Below, piece by piece: positions 15,313 through 24,121 of a stretch of 35,888 bases of DNA (the first letter of the stretch is position 1; every line of letters starts with the position of its first letter). The translations under genes and the position numbers were made by a program. The notes below the pieces were generated by a model. It did not search any database, was not told the origin of the DNA, and saw only the letters and a list, made by a program, of their open reading frames with translations. This DNA comes from Aphodousia sp048520025 (GTDB taxonomy: Bacteria; Pseudomonadota; Gammaproteobacteria; Burkholderiales; Burkholderiaceae_F): the NCBI GenBank assembly GCA_048520025.1, contig DBFZTP010000032.1:1-35888 (forward strand), read 5' to 3'.

Positions 15313-17931
15313 TTACTTACCTTGAAGGAAAGCTTCGACGCCGGCCAACGCTTCGCCTAAATGCGTAGCGTCAGAAGCACCGGCCATCGCAAGATCAGGC
15401 TTACCGCCACCCTTGCCGCCCAAGACTTGAGCAACATGAGAAACGATTTCACCGGCCTTCATGCGAGCAATCAAAGACTTGGAAACAGCAGCCACGACTT
15501 GAACCTTGCCGTCGTTTTCGCAAGCAAGCACCACCACAGCGGTACCCAACTTGTCGCGCAACGTTTCAGCCATACCACGCAAGCTCTTTGCATCGGTATC
15601 AGCTCGGCTCACAACCAACTTGTAGCCATCCATTTCCTTAGCAGAGTTCACCAATTCGGCAGCGGCAGCCGTTGCCAACTTGGTCTTTAATTGCGTGATT
15701 TGTTTTTCAAGGGACTTCACCGTTTCGAAAACCGTTTCAGCCTTATTGACCACCAAGTCAACCGGAGACTTCAAGACACGAGCGGCATCCTTAATCGTGG
15801 CTTCTTGCTTACGCGTCAAAGCAACAACGTTCATACCGGTCGTCATTTCGATACGACGGATACCGGCAGCGATACCGCCTTCGCTCAAGACCTTGAAGCT
15901 GCCGATGTCACCCGTGCGAGCCACGTGCGTACCACCGCAGAATTCAATGGAAGAACCGATCGTCAAAACACGAACCGTTTCGCCATACTTTTCACCAAAG
16001 AGCATCAAAGCACCGGACTTCTTGGCTTCTTCGATCGGCATCACTTCGCACTTGACGGCCGTGTTGGCCAAAATTTCACGATTGACGATATCTTCCACTT
16101 CTTGGATTTGTTCAACCGTCATGGCTTCATTGTGCGTGAAGTCAAAGTGGCAAACATCGGGGCCCACCCAAGAGCCACGTTGTAAAACGTGTTCGCCCAA
16201 AACCTTGCGCAAAGCCGATTGCATCAAGTGAGCAGCAGAGTGATTCAAACGCGTCATGGCACGACGTTCGCTGTCGATCTTGACAGAGAACTTATCGCCC
16301 ACATGCACAGAACCTTCTTCAATGTGCACTTGGTGACCAAAAACCTTGGCCTTGATCTTTTGCGTATCGATCACGCGAGCCACCGTAGTGTCATTCTTCA
16401 TCACACCGGTGTCACCCACTTGACCACCGCTTTCAGCGTAAAACGGCGTTGTATCCAAAACGATCACGCCCTCAGCACCGGCGGGCAACTCTTCAACAGG
16501 TTCGCCGTCCAAGTAAAGTGCCAAAACAGACACTCCGTCTTCAGCTTCGCGTTCGTAACCCGTAAAGGTCGTATCGGCACCGCTATATTCCAAACCGGCG
16601 GCCATCTTAAATTTAGCGCTAGCACGGGCCATGTCGCGTTGCTCTTGCATAGCAGCATCAAAGCCTTGCATGTCCACCGTCAAATTGCGTTCACGGCAAA
16701 CGTCAGCGGTCAAGTCAACCGGGAAGCCGTACGTATCGTGAAGCTTAAAGGCAAGCTTGCCGTCCAAGACACCATCCTTCGTTTCGGCGATGGCCTTTTC
16801 CAACATTTCCATGCCTTGAGCCAACGTTTGGCGGAAGCGTTGTTCTTCCTTAGCCAAAATTTGCTCAATCTTCGGATTCTTCACTTCAGGATAAGCGTCA
16901 CCCATTTCAGCGGCAACGGCATTGACCAACTTCGCAAAGAATTGATCGCGAGCACCCAACTTGTAGCCGTGGCGGATAGCGCGACGGCAGATGCGGCGCA
17001 ACACATAGGCGCGGCCTTCGTTACCCGGCACAATGCCATCGGCCACGGAGAATGCACAAGCACGAATGTGGTCAGCAATCACGCGCAAAGACGGAGACAT
17101 CGGATCCACATCCGTAGCACCAGCGGCTTCAACACCGGCCTTAACAGCGGCCAACAAATTCTTAAAGAGATCGATTTCGTAATTACTGTGAACGTGTTGC
17201 AACACGGCAGAAATACGTTCCAAACCCATACCCGTATCAACAGAGGGCTTGGGCAACTTGTGCATCACGCCTTGTTCATCACGGTTAAATTGCATGAACA
17301 CGAGGTTCCAAATTTCGATGTAACGGTCACCGTCCTCTTCAGGGCTTCCCGGAGGGCCACCTTGAACTTCTTCACCGTGGTCATAGAAAATTTCAGAGCA
17401 AGGACCGCAAGGACCCGTGTCACCCATCATCCAGAAGTTGTCCGACATGTAGCGAGCGCCCTTGTTGTCGCCGATGCGAACGATACGTTCAGCCGGAACA
17501 CCCACTTCCTTATTCCAGATATCGTAGGCTTCATCGTCTTCTGCGTAAACGGTCACCCAAAGCTTTTCAGCAGGCAAATTAAAGTGCTTCGTCAACAATT
17601 CCCAAGCATTCTTAATAGCGTCATGCTTGAAGTAGTCACCGAAGCTGAAGTTACCCAACATTTCAAAGAACGTGTGGTGACGGGCCGTGTAACCGACGTT
17701 ATCCAAATCGTTGTGCTTACCACCGGCGCGGATGCACTTTTGAGAGGTCGTTGCGCGCGTATAGGGGCGCTTATCAAAACCCAAAAACACATCTTTAAAT
17801 TGGTTCATACCAGCATTGGTGAAAAGCAACGTGGGATCGTTGCCGGGCACCACCGGGCTGGAATGCACAATCGTATGACCTTTACTTTCGAAGAACTTCA
17901 AAAAGGTCTCGCGGATTTGCGAAGTTTCCAT
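15313..17931 (-). CDS. alaS: Alanine-tRNA ligase
   Basis: An 872-residue class II aminoacyl-tRNA synthetase that charges tRNA-Ala. Order: catalytic domain starting M-E-T-S-Q-I-R-E-T-F-L-x-F-F-E-S-K-G-H, with F-T-N-A-G-M-N-Q-F-K and G-P-C-G-P-C-S-E-I; tRNA-recognition helices; an editing domain with the zinc-binding H-S-A-A-H and C-G-G-T-H motifs; and a C-terminal DHHA1 domain with G-G-x-G-G-G-K-P-D-L-A. Full length for the family, no defects seen. Upstream lies a 330-base divergent region shared with fnr. Together with tusA it forms a two-gene unit. Confidence 0.98.
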   Translation of the reverse strand: METSQIRETFLKFFESKGHTIVHSSPVVPGNDPTLLFTNAGMNQFKDVFLGFDKRPYTRATTSQKCIRAGGKHNDLDNVGYTARHHTFFEMLGNFSFGDYFKHDAIKNAWELLTKHFNLPAEKLWVTVYAEDDEAYDIWNKEVGVPAERIVRIGDNKGARYMSDNFWMMGDTGPCGPCSEIFYDHGEEVQGGPPGSPEEDGDRYIEIWNLVFMQFNRDEQGVMHKLPKPSVDTGMGLERISAVLQHVHSNYEIDLFKNLLAAVKAGVEAAGATDVDPMSPSLRVIADHIRACAFSVADGIVPGNEGRAYVLRRICRRAIRHGYKLGARDQFFAKLVNAVAAEMGDAYPEVKNPKIEQILAKEEQRFRQTLAQGMEMLEKAIAETKDGVLDGKLAFKLHDTYGFPVDLTADVCRERNLTVDMQGFDAAMQEQRDMARASAKFKMAAGLEYSGADTTFTGYEREAEDGVSVLALYLDGEPVEELPAGAEGVIVLDTTPFYAESGGQVGDTGVMKNDTTVARVIDTQKIKAKVFGHQVHIEEGSVHVGDKFSVKIDSERRAMTRLNHSAAHLMQSALRKVLGEHVLQRGSWVGPDVCHFDFTHNEAMTVEQIQEVEDIVNREILANTAVKCEVMPIEEAKKSGALMLFGEKYGETVRVLTIGSSIEFCGGTHVARTGDIGSFKVLSEGGIAAGIRRIEMTTGMNVVALTRKQEATIKDAARVLKSPVDLVVNKAETVFETVKSLEKQITQLKTKLATAAAAELVNSAKEMDGYKLVVSRADTDAKSLRGMAETLRDKLGTAVVVLACENDGKVQVVAAVSKSLIARMKAGEIVSHVAQVLGGKGGGKPDLAMAGASDATHLGEALAGVEAFLQGK

Positions 17932-18084
17932 ATAAATTCTCTTTAGTTAATTAACGGAAATCGCCCCAAAAGACATTCATAATTACTCATAGGCGAATTT
18001 GTGAATTTTAGTATGTTTGGCGCTTTCTTGCGAAATTATTGCTACGTCTTTTAAGCAGAAAAACGTTAATACAAGTTCGAACAT

Positions 18085-18112
18085 TTGATTTGAACGAAAG
18101 TTCTGTTATTAT
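18085..18112 (+). promoter_or_regulatory. Candidate fnr promoter
   Basis: TTGATT (18085-18090), 16-base spacer, TATTAT (18107-18112). A start near 18119 would place the FNR box directly downstream, where bound FNR would repress, as in negative autoregulation of E. coli fnr. Confidence 0.4.
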
Positions 18113-18126
18113 TTCGCTCATAACTT

Positions 18127-18140
18127 TTGATTAAAATCAA
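18127..18140 (+). promoter_or_regulatory. FNR box upstream of fnr
   Basis: TTGAT-TAAA-ATCAA is an exact match to the FNR consensus TTGAT-N4-ATCAA. It is 121 bases before the fnr start codon, so autoregulation is likely. Its effect depends on the true transcription start: repression if the promoter is at 18085-18112, activation if transcription starts about 41 bases downstream. Confidence 0.75.
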
Positions 18141-18261
18141 AAGATAAAAATGTATTTGTCTTTATTTTGCATCGCTTTGGGTCAAAAACTTTAATAAAAA
18201 CATCTGGCTACTTGCAAAATTCATTTGACAATTAAGTGATTTACCAGCTTGTGCTTATAAG

Positions 18262-19008
18262 ATGTCAACCATTTCTTCTCCTATTGTTGCAGCTACATCC
18301 TTAAGAGTGAGTTGTACTCATTGCAATTTGCGTGAGCACTGTGTTCCTTTAGGCCTCTCACTCAAAGAAATTGATCGATTGGAAGATTTGGTTTCCAACC
18401 GCAAGCGCATTCGTCGCGGTGAGCCGCTTTTTAGTGCCGGCGACCGTTTCGAATTTATTTATGCTATCCGCTTAGGCTTTCTCAAAAGCTCCGTCATGAG
18501 CAGCGACGGCCGTGAACAAGTCACGAACTTTCACATGGCCGGCGAATTGATCGGTTTGGACGGCATTGCCAATGAAGTGCATTCGTGCGACGTTGTCGCT
18601 TTAGAGGACACCGAAGTCTGTGTGATTCCTTACGAACGCATCTTGGCCGCTTGTGATGAAATCCCTGAGTACAGCGAACACTTTCAAAAAACTCTCTCTC
18701 GTGAGATCGTGCGTCAACACGGTCTTATGCTCTTATTAGGTTCCATGCACGCTGAGGAACGCCTTGCGGCCTTCCTTTTAAATCTCGCACAGCGTTTTGA
18801 ATCCCGAGGTTATTCGCGCACGGAGTTTGTGCTTCGTATGACGCGTGCCGAAATCGGTTCGTATTTGGGCCTCAAGCTTGAAACGGTCAGTCGCGTACTG
18901 TCACGCTTCTCGCATGATAATTTGATTGTTGTGAATCAAAAGCACGTTCAAATTGTCGATGCCGATGGCCTTCGTACGATTGTTTCGGGACAAACGGTCC
19001 CCGAATAA
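18262..19008 (+). CDS. fnr: FNR-type oxygen-sensing transcriptional regulator
   Basis: A 248-residue Crp/Fnr regulator. The [4Fe-4S] ligands are present with the spacing of E. coli FNR: C18-x2-C21-x5-C27, plus C120 in E-V-C-V-I-P-Y-E. A cyclic-nucleotide-binding-type barrel (about 45-150), dimerisation helix, and C-terminal helix-turn-helix follow; the recognition helix reads L-K-L-E-T-V-S-R-V-L-S-R-F, with E-x-x-S-R as needed for TTGAT recognition. It should switch genes for anaerobic growth when oxygen is absent. Ribosome site is weak, but C18 lies so close to the start that no shorter start is possible. mltD follows after 24 bases. Confidence 0.95.
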   Translation: MSTISSPIVAATSLRVSCTHCNLREHCVPLGLSLKEIDRLEDLVSNRKRIRRGEPLFSAGDRFEFIYAIRLGFLKSSVMSSDGREQVTNFHMAGELIGLDGIANEVHSCDVVALEDTEVCVIPYERILAACDEIPEYSEHFQKTLSREIVRQHGLMLLLGSMHAEERLAAFLLNLAQRFESRGYSRTEFVLRMTRAEIGSYLGLKLETVSRVLSRFSHDNLIVVNQKHVQIVDADGLRTIVSGQTVPE

Positions 19009-19032
19009 TCCTCAATATCGAGAGCACTTCAA

Positions 19033-20547
19033 GTGAATAAAATCCGAGCCTTCATTATGGCCGCCGGTGTCTTTTTGGGCACGCAGGCCATTGCGTCCAA
19101 TTACGTGGACCTTTTGGGCAACATTACCATCGAAGATGAATTGGCTCAGGCCGTTGAATTGCGTGAAGCGGCAAACTCTCGTATTGCCCCTGAAGACTCT
19201 GTTTGGGCCAGTATCCGCAATGGTTTCGGATTAAATGACTTGCCCGATTCGGTGGTCGAGCCGGAACTGAATTTCTACACTCACAGTCTCCCCTATACGC
19301 AAAAAATGGCCTTTCGCTCACGCATGTATCTCTACTACATTGTGAGTGAAACTCAACGCCGCGGCATGCCCACCGAGATTGCCCTTTTGCCCTTTATTGA
19401 AAGTGCCTTTCAGCCAGAAGCCTTGTCGCGCTCTCAAGCTGCGGGCCTTTGGCAATTTTTACCCTCCACGGGCGACATCTTCGATTTGCGTCAATCAAGC
19501 TGGCGCGACGATCGTTTAGATGTCATTGAAAGCACGCGCGCAGCGCTGGATTACCTGCAATCCCTTTATGGTCAATTTGGTGACTGGCATTTGGCACTGG
19601 CCGCTTACAACTGGGGGGAAGGCAGCATCCGTCGTGCAATTCAAAATAATGCTGCCAAAGGTCTTGACACCGATTTCATGAGTCTTAATTTGCCAACGGA
19701 GACGGCACGTTATGTGCCGAAACTCTTGGCCATTAAAAAACTTATTGCCGAACCGCAAAAATACGGCTTGACCTTACCCAACATTGCCAACGAACCGTAT
19801 TTTGTTCGAGTGAACAAAAACCGCGATTTGGATTTGGAAACGGCCGCTCAGTTAGCCGAAACGGACTTAGAAGAATTCCGACTCTTAAACCCGAGCTTTA
19901 ACCGCCCGGTGGTTTTGGGTGCGCACCAACGATCCTTGCTCATCCCTGCTGACAAAGCCGATGTCTTTGTGAGTAACCTTTTGGACTGGCAAACGTCAGG
20001 TAAGCCGCTTTCTAATTGGTCTACCTACAAGATGAAGTCTAAGGACACATTAAAGAGCGTTGCCAAGCGCTTTCACATGACCGAAGACGAATTGCGCGCA
20101 GCCAATAAGATTCCGAAAAACCGTCGCGTGATGGCTGGAAGCTCTTTGCTTGTAAAAAATCACGGTGTTCAAGAGGACATCTCTGCCGATCAAGCCAAAG
20201 AACAAATGAAGTTGGATCCGTTGCCCTCCAAGCGTCGCATCACCTACCGCGTGCGAAAAGGCGACTCGATCTCCAAAATTGCACAACGCTTCCGAATTTC
20301 AGCTAACGATATTCGCCGCACCAACAAGCTCAAATCGAACCGCATTAAGGTGGGCCAACGATTAACGCTGGTGGTGCCCGATGTTCAACGTCGTCGCTTG
20401 CAAAATAGTGTTTATCGCGTCAAAAAAGGTGACTCGCTCTTTACGATCGCTCAACGCATGCGCACCAGCGTGAGCGCCATTAAAGATGCCAATGACCTCA
20501 ACGGCCATGAGCTTGTCCCCGGACAACGCTTGGTCATTCCGCATTAA
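19033..20547 (+). CDS. mltD: Membrane-bound lytic murein transglycosylase D
   Basis: A 504-residue exported peptidoglycan lyase that cleaves the MurNAc-GlcNAc bond to give 1,6-anhydro ends. Order: signal peptide (about 1-22), SLT/lysozyme-like domain (about 110-240) with catalytic Glu123 in P-F-I-E-S-A-F and the A-x-G-L-W-Q-F-L-P-S-T-G motif, then three LysM modules (about 331-375, 404-448 and 460-504), the last two starting Y-R-V-x-K-G-D-S. E. coli MltD is a lipoprotein; no lipobox cysteine is visible here. Start is GTG at 19033, with GAGAG about 9 bases upstream. It may share a transcript with fnr; it ends in its own terminator. Confidence 0.93.
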   Translation: MNKIRAFIMAAGVFLGTQAIASNYVDLLGNITIEDELAQAVELREAANSRIAPEDSVWASIRNGFGLNDLPDSVVEPELNFYTHSLPYTQKMAFRSRMYLYYIVSETQRRGMPTEIALLPFIESAFQPEALSRSQAAGLWQFLPSTGDIFDLRQSSWRDDRLDVIESTRAALDYLQSLYGQFGDWHLALAAYNWGEGSIRRAIQNNAAKGLDTDFMSLNLPTETARYVPKLLAIKKLIAEPQKYGLTLPNIANEPYFVRVNKNRDLDLETAAQLAETDLEEFRLLNPSFNRPVVLGAHQRSLLIPADKADVFVSNLLDWQTSGKPLSNWSTYKMKSKDTLKSVAKRFHMTEDELRAANKIPKNRRVMAGSSLLVKNHGVQEDISADQAKEQMKLDPLPSKRRITYRVRKGDSISKIAQRFRISANDIRRTNKLKSNRIKVGQRLTLVVPDVQRRRLQNSVYRVKKGDSLFTIAQRMRTSVSAIKDANDLNGHELVPGQRLVIPH

Positions 20548-20565
20548 TCTGAATTAATCGGTTAC

Positions 20566-20591
20566 ACGCGGGCATTGTTGCCCGCGTTTTT
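20566..20591 (+). terminator. Intrinsic terminator after mltD
   Basis: A 9-bp GC-rich stem (ACGCGGGCA 20566-20574 with TGCCCGCGT 20579-20587), loop of 4, followed by a T run. Confidence 0.92.
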
Positions 20592-20641
20592 ATTGATTAA
20601 AATGGATTAGTTGTAACTTAACCATATTTATGAGGCCTCAA

Positions 20642-21433
20642 ATGGGTTTTCTTCAAGGTAAAAAGATTTTAATCACCGGTATCGTCTCCAACCGTTCCAT
20701 CGCTTACGGTATTGCTCAATGCTGCAAGCGCGAAGGGGCTGAATTGGCTTTTAGTTATGCCAACGAACGCTTTAAGGATCGCGTGACGGAATTTGCCGCA
20801 GACTTCGGCAGCAACTTGGTTTTCCGCATGGACGTCTCCGATGATCAACAAATCACGGACTGCTTTGCCCAATTGAAGGAAGTTTGGGGTGGCATCGACG
20901 GTGTGGTTCACTCCATCGGTTTTGCTCCCCGTGAAGCCATTGCCGGCGACTTCTTGGAAGGTTGCACGCGCGATGCATTTAAGGTCGCCATGGACATTTC
21001 CGCCTACTCCTTCCCGGCCATTGCTCGTGCAGCATTGCCCTTAATGGAAGGCCGTAACGGCGCATTCTTGACGCTCACCTACTTGGGTGGCGAACGTGTG
21101 GTTCCCAACTACAACACCATGGGTCTTTGTAAGGCCGCTTTGGAAGCAAGCACGCGCTATATCGCCAGCTCCGTCGGTCCCAAGGGTATCCGTTGTAACG
21201 CCATTTCCGCCGGCCCCATCAAGACGTTGGCCGCTTCCGGCATCCAAGGCTTTAGCAAGATGCTCCATCACATGGAAGAAACGGCTCCGTTGCGTCGCAC
21301 GGTCACGACCGAAGAAGTGGGTAACTTGGCCGCGTTCTTATTGTCCGATATGGCCTCTGCCGTCACCGGTGAAGTGATTCACGCCGATGCCGGTTTCCAC
21401 TCTGTGGCCATCGGTGACAACATCAATGATTAA
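20642..21433 (+). CDS. fabI: Enoyl-ACP reductase (NADH)
   Basis: A 263-residue short-chain dehydrogenase that carries out the last, NADH-dependent reduction of each fatty acid elongation round. Cofactor motif G-I-V-S-N-R-S-I-A-Y-G-I near residues 13-24, and catalytic Tyr157 and Lys164 (Y-x6-K, as in Y156/K163 of E. coli FabI). It is the target class of triclosan. The ATG at 20642 is chosen over the frame start at 20630: the GAGG ribosome site (inside the palindrome TGAGGCCTCA, 20631-20640) lies 6 bases before it and the protein then starts M-G-F-L-Q-G-K-K-I-L-I-T-G as in FabI. It is monocistronic. Confidence 0.97.
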   Translation: MGFLQGKKILITGIVSNRSIAYGIAQCCKREGAELAFSYANERFKDRVTEFAADFGSNLVFRMDVSDDQQITDCFAQLKEVWGGIDGVVHSIGFAPREAIAGDFLEGCTRDAFKVAMDISAYSFPAIARAALPLMEGRNGAFLTLTYLGGERVVPNYNTMGLCKAALEASTRYIASSVGPKGIRCNAISAGPIKTLAASGIQGFSKMLHHMEETAPLRRTVTTEEVGNLAAFLLSDMASAVTGEVIHADAGFHSVAIGDNIND

Positions 21434-21461
21434 TTTCGAAAATTAACCATTTTTGAAAACG

Positions 21462-21495
21462 AGCTACTTCGAGCACTTTCGGAGTAGCTTTTTTT
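21462..21495 (+). terminator. Intrinsic terminator after fabI
   Basis: A 10-bp stem (AGCTACTTCG 21462-21471 with CGGAGTAGCT 21480-21489, one wobble pair) followed by a run of seven T. Confidence 0.9.
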
Positions 21496-21514
21496 CTGTT
21501 ATCGTTTTCGAATT

Positions 21515-22408
21515 ATGATCAAATTTAAAACTGCTGCCGTTTTCGCCAAGCGCTCCGAACCCATGGGGCATGCTTTGCAAATGCTTTTAGACATTCTTCG
21601 AAAAGAAGGTGTTGACGTATTGCTTGAAGAAAGTACGGCCACTCATTTGCCTCAAGCTCAAGGCTGGGACCTTGAAACATTAGGCACCAAAGCCGATGTC
21701 ATCATCATTATCGGCGGCGACGGTACCACGCTCGGCATCGCCCGACGCATGGCCAAATATAAGCTTCCCATCATTGCCATTAACGCCGGTCGCTTGGGCT
21801 TTATTACCGATTTCACACTCGAAGGCATGGCAGAAGGTTTGCCTCCGCTTTTGCACGGTGAGTATCAAGCCGATACCCGTGCCATGCTTCAAGCCAAACT
21901 CTATAACGCGAAAGGCACCCTTCTTTGGGAGCATACCGCCATTAATGACATCGGTATTACACACGGTCGTGCCGGCTCCATGGTGGAATTTAACGTCTGG
22001 GTGGATGGTAAACCCATGGCTACGCAACGTGCCGATGGTTTAATTGTAGCTTCGGCAACAGGGTCAACTGCCTACGCAATGGCCGCAGGTGGCCCCATCC
22101 TTCACCCGTCTTTAAATGCCATGGTGTTGGTACCGGTGGCGCCTCACACGCTCTCAAACCGCCCGATCGTGTTGCCTTCGACAAGCGCCATTGATATTGA
22201 ATTGATTGAGGCTCGTGAAGCTTCCGCTTACTGTGATATGCAAGACTTTCATCCGATGCAACCGGGCGATATTTTGCGCGTGCAATCCATCGCTGGGGCC
22301 TTTACCATGCTTCACCCGACCGAGCACAATCACTACGATACCTTAAGACAAAAGCTCTACTGGAATCGTATGCCGTCGGACAACCCGTCTTTACCGATTA
22401 AGGACTAG
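21515..22408 (+). CDS. nadK: NAD kinase
   Basis: A 297-residue ATP-dependent NAD kinase making NADP. The signature G-G-D-G-T is at residues 67-71 with catalytic Asp69, followed by the N-A-G-R-L-G-F-I-T-D motif and the conserved S-A-T-G-S-T-A-Y-A-M-A-A-G-G-P-I-L-H-P. Length is normal. It starts 26 bases after the fabI terminator hairpin with no clear ribosome site, and recN follows after 11 bases; nadK-recN adjacency is a common bacterial arrangement. Confidence 0.97.
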   Translation: MIKFKTAAVFAKRSEPMGHALQMLLDILRKEGVDVLLEESTATHLPQAQGWDLETLGTKADVIIIIGGDGTTLGIARRMAKYKLPIIAINAGRLGFITDFTLEGMAEGLPPLLHGEYQADTRAMLQAKLYNAKGTLLWEHTAINDIGITHGRAGSMVEFNVWVDGKPMATQRADGLIVASATGSTAYAMAAGGPILHPSLNAMVLVPVAPHTLSNRPIVLPSTSAIDIELIEAREASAYCDMQDFHPMQPGDILRVQSIAGAFTMLHPTEHNHYDTLRQKLYWNRMPSDNPSLPIKD

Positions 22409-22419
22409 AAAGGCGTTTT

Positions 22420-24087
22420 ATGCTCACGCATTTGTCGCTTAAAGATTTCGTTATTGTGGATCAATTGGCGCTCGATTTCTCCGAGGGCCTAACGGTTTTA
22501 ACCGGTGAGACCGGTGCCGGGAAATCCATTTTAATTGACGCTTTGCAGTTTATTCTCGGCGCTCGAGCCGATACGGGTGTTATCCGTGAAGGCGCAACGC
22601 AGACGGACTTAACGGGGATTTTTGAGGTTAACGACAAAGTCGCCCAAACTCTCCAAGAAGCGGCCCTCATGCCAGAAGACGATATGCTTGAGCGCAACGT
22701 CATCATCCGCCGTGTCATTGATCAAAACGGACGATCTCGTGCATGGATTAATGGCATTGCTGTCACCGCCGGCCAAGTCAAAGACGTTGGTGAAGCGCTA
22801 TTAGACATCCATGGCCAACACGCCCATCAATCCCTGATGAAGCCTGCCGGCCAATTGCTTTTGTTGGATACGTTCGGTGGTTATACGAAAGAACTTAAAG
22901 CCACACGTGAAGCGTTTGAAGTCTGGCAAGAGGCTCGAAAAGTTTTAATGGATGCCAAAGAACGAGCCCAAAAATTAACGGATGAAGCCGATCGTTTAGC
23001 TTGGGTGCAAGAAGAACTCTCCCAAATCAATCCGAAGGAAAACGAATGGGAAGAGCTCAACAGCGAGCACAAGCGTTTAGGCAATGCGCACGACATTCTT
23101 CAGGCACTGGAAGCTGCCACCGAAGGTTTGGTCGATGGTGATGAAAGCGCAAGTGACATCCTCTCGCATCACGCAGCCCGCTTAGAGAGCTTGTCACAAT
23201 ACGATGAACGCTTGGGTGAAATTGCTCAGCAGCTCTACGAAGCTCAAGGCTTGGTGTCTGACGCTGCTCGAGAGCTTGACCGCTATCGCAACCGCACGGA
23301 CTTGGATGAAAGCCGCTTTGAAGAGATCGACGCTCGCGTTTCCCTCTTTTTTAATGCAGCACGCAAATTCCACGTTCTCCCCGAAGATTTGTACGACAAG
23401 CTTCAACAAACCGAAGAAAAGCTTCAATCCTTGCAACAAAGCCTTGATATTGAAGCGTTGGTTCAAAAGGAGCAAAGTGCAAAAGCCGCTTTTGAAAGCA
23501 CCGCTAAAGCGCTCTCTCTTTTGAGAAAGAAAAGTGCCAAGGTGCTCGGAGAAAAAGTCACCGAAGCCATGCAATCGCTCTCGATGAAGGGTGGTGTTTT
23601 TGAAGTGCAACTTCAGCCATGTGAACCGGCTACCATCGGTCTTGAACGCTGTGAATTTTTAGTGGCAGGCCACACCGGTGTCGCTCCCCGTTCTTTATCG
23701 AAAGTGGCCTCAGGCGGTGAACTGTCTCGCATCAGCTTGGCAATTTCAGTGATCACCAGTCGCGCTACGCCCGTCGATACATTGATTTTTGACGAAGTCG
23801 ATTCCGGTATTGGTGGTGCAACGGCCGATGTTGTCGGGAAACTTTTGAGAACGTTGGGGCTTGATCGCCAAGTTTTGTGCGTCACGCACCAACCTCAAGT
23901 GGCCTGCTACGGTCATCAACACCTCCACGTAAGTAAGGCTGATCGTGGAGGTAAGACCTTTAGTCAGGTCGAAGCGCTTTCAAGTGCCGAACGCATCGAA
24001 GAAATTGCCCGTATGCTGGGTGGTCAGGGAATTACCGATAAGGTAAGAGCAAACGCTCAGGAACTCTTGGAGTTAGCGCAGGCTTAA
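22420..24087 (+). CDS. recN: DNA repair protein RecN
   Basis: A 555-residue SMC-like ATPase that works in recombinational repair of double-strand breaks. The Walker A box G-E-T-G-A-G-K-S is at 29-36. A coiled-coil middle section (about 155-375) separates the ATPase halves, and the C-terminal half has the ABC signature S-G-G-E-L-S-R-I-S-L-A and Walker B T-L-I-F-D-E-V-D-S-G-I-G-G. Length is normal. It is in an operon with nadK, with AAAGG upstream of the ATG, and is convergent with fur, sharing a palindromic terminator. Confidence 0.97.
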   Translation: MLTHLSLKDFVIVDQLALDFSEGLTVLTGETGAGKSILIDALQFILGARADTGVIREGATQTDLTGIFEVNDKVAQTLQEAALMPEDDMLERNVIIRRVIDQNGRSRAWINGIAVTAGQVKDVGEALLDIHGQHAHQSLMKPAGQLLLLDTFGGYTKELKATREAFEVWQEARKVLMDAKERAQKLTDEADRLAWVQEELSQINPKENEWEELNSEHKRLGNAHDILQALEAATEGLVDGDESASDILSHHAARLESLSQYDERLGEIAQQLYEAQGLVSDAARELDRYRNRTDLDESRFEEIDARVSLFFNAARKFHVLPEDLYDKLQQTEEKLQSLQQSLDIEALVQKEQSAKAAFESTAKALSLLRKKSAKVLGEKVTEAMQSLSMKGGVFEVQLQPCEPATIGLERCEFLVAGHTGVAPRSLSKVASGGELSRISLAISVITSRATPVDTLIFDEVDSGIGGATADVVGKLLRTLGLDRQVLCVTHQPQVACYGHQHLHVSKADRGGKTFSQVEALSSAERIEEIARMLGGQGITDKVRANAQELLELAQA

Positions 24088-24090
24088 AAC

Positions 24091-24118
24091 AAAAGAGACC
24101 TCAATTGAGGTCTCTTTT
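24091..24118. terminator. Bidirectional terminator between recN and fur
   Basis: A perfect 28-base palindrome (14 bases each side, AAAAGAGACCTCAA then its complement). A-rich and T-rich flanks serve both directions; it lies 3 bases from each stop codon. Confidence 0.88.
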
Positions 24119-24121
24119 GTA

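Larger units (their letters stand above)
17932..18261. promoter_or_regulatory. Divergent alaS/fnr intergenic region
   Basis: A 330-base AT-rich stretch with no gene. It holds a perfect FNR box and a candidate fnr promoter (listed separately). I saw no convincing alaS promoter and no T-box-like structure. A TTGACA at 18225-18230 has no matching -10 at a usable distance. Confidence 0.6.

Noticed and set aside
16189..17946. A 585-codon open frame on the plus strand opposite alaS
   Set aside because: It is entirely antisense to a certain gene and has no ribosome site or family resemblance; it arises from the biased codon use of alaS.
18252..18261. Extended -10 (TG-C-TTATAA) abutting the fnr ATG, suggesting a leaderless message
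   Set aside because: A start from it would fall inside the coding region, and the TTGACA upstream is too far away (24 bases).
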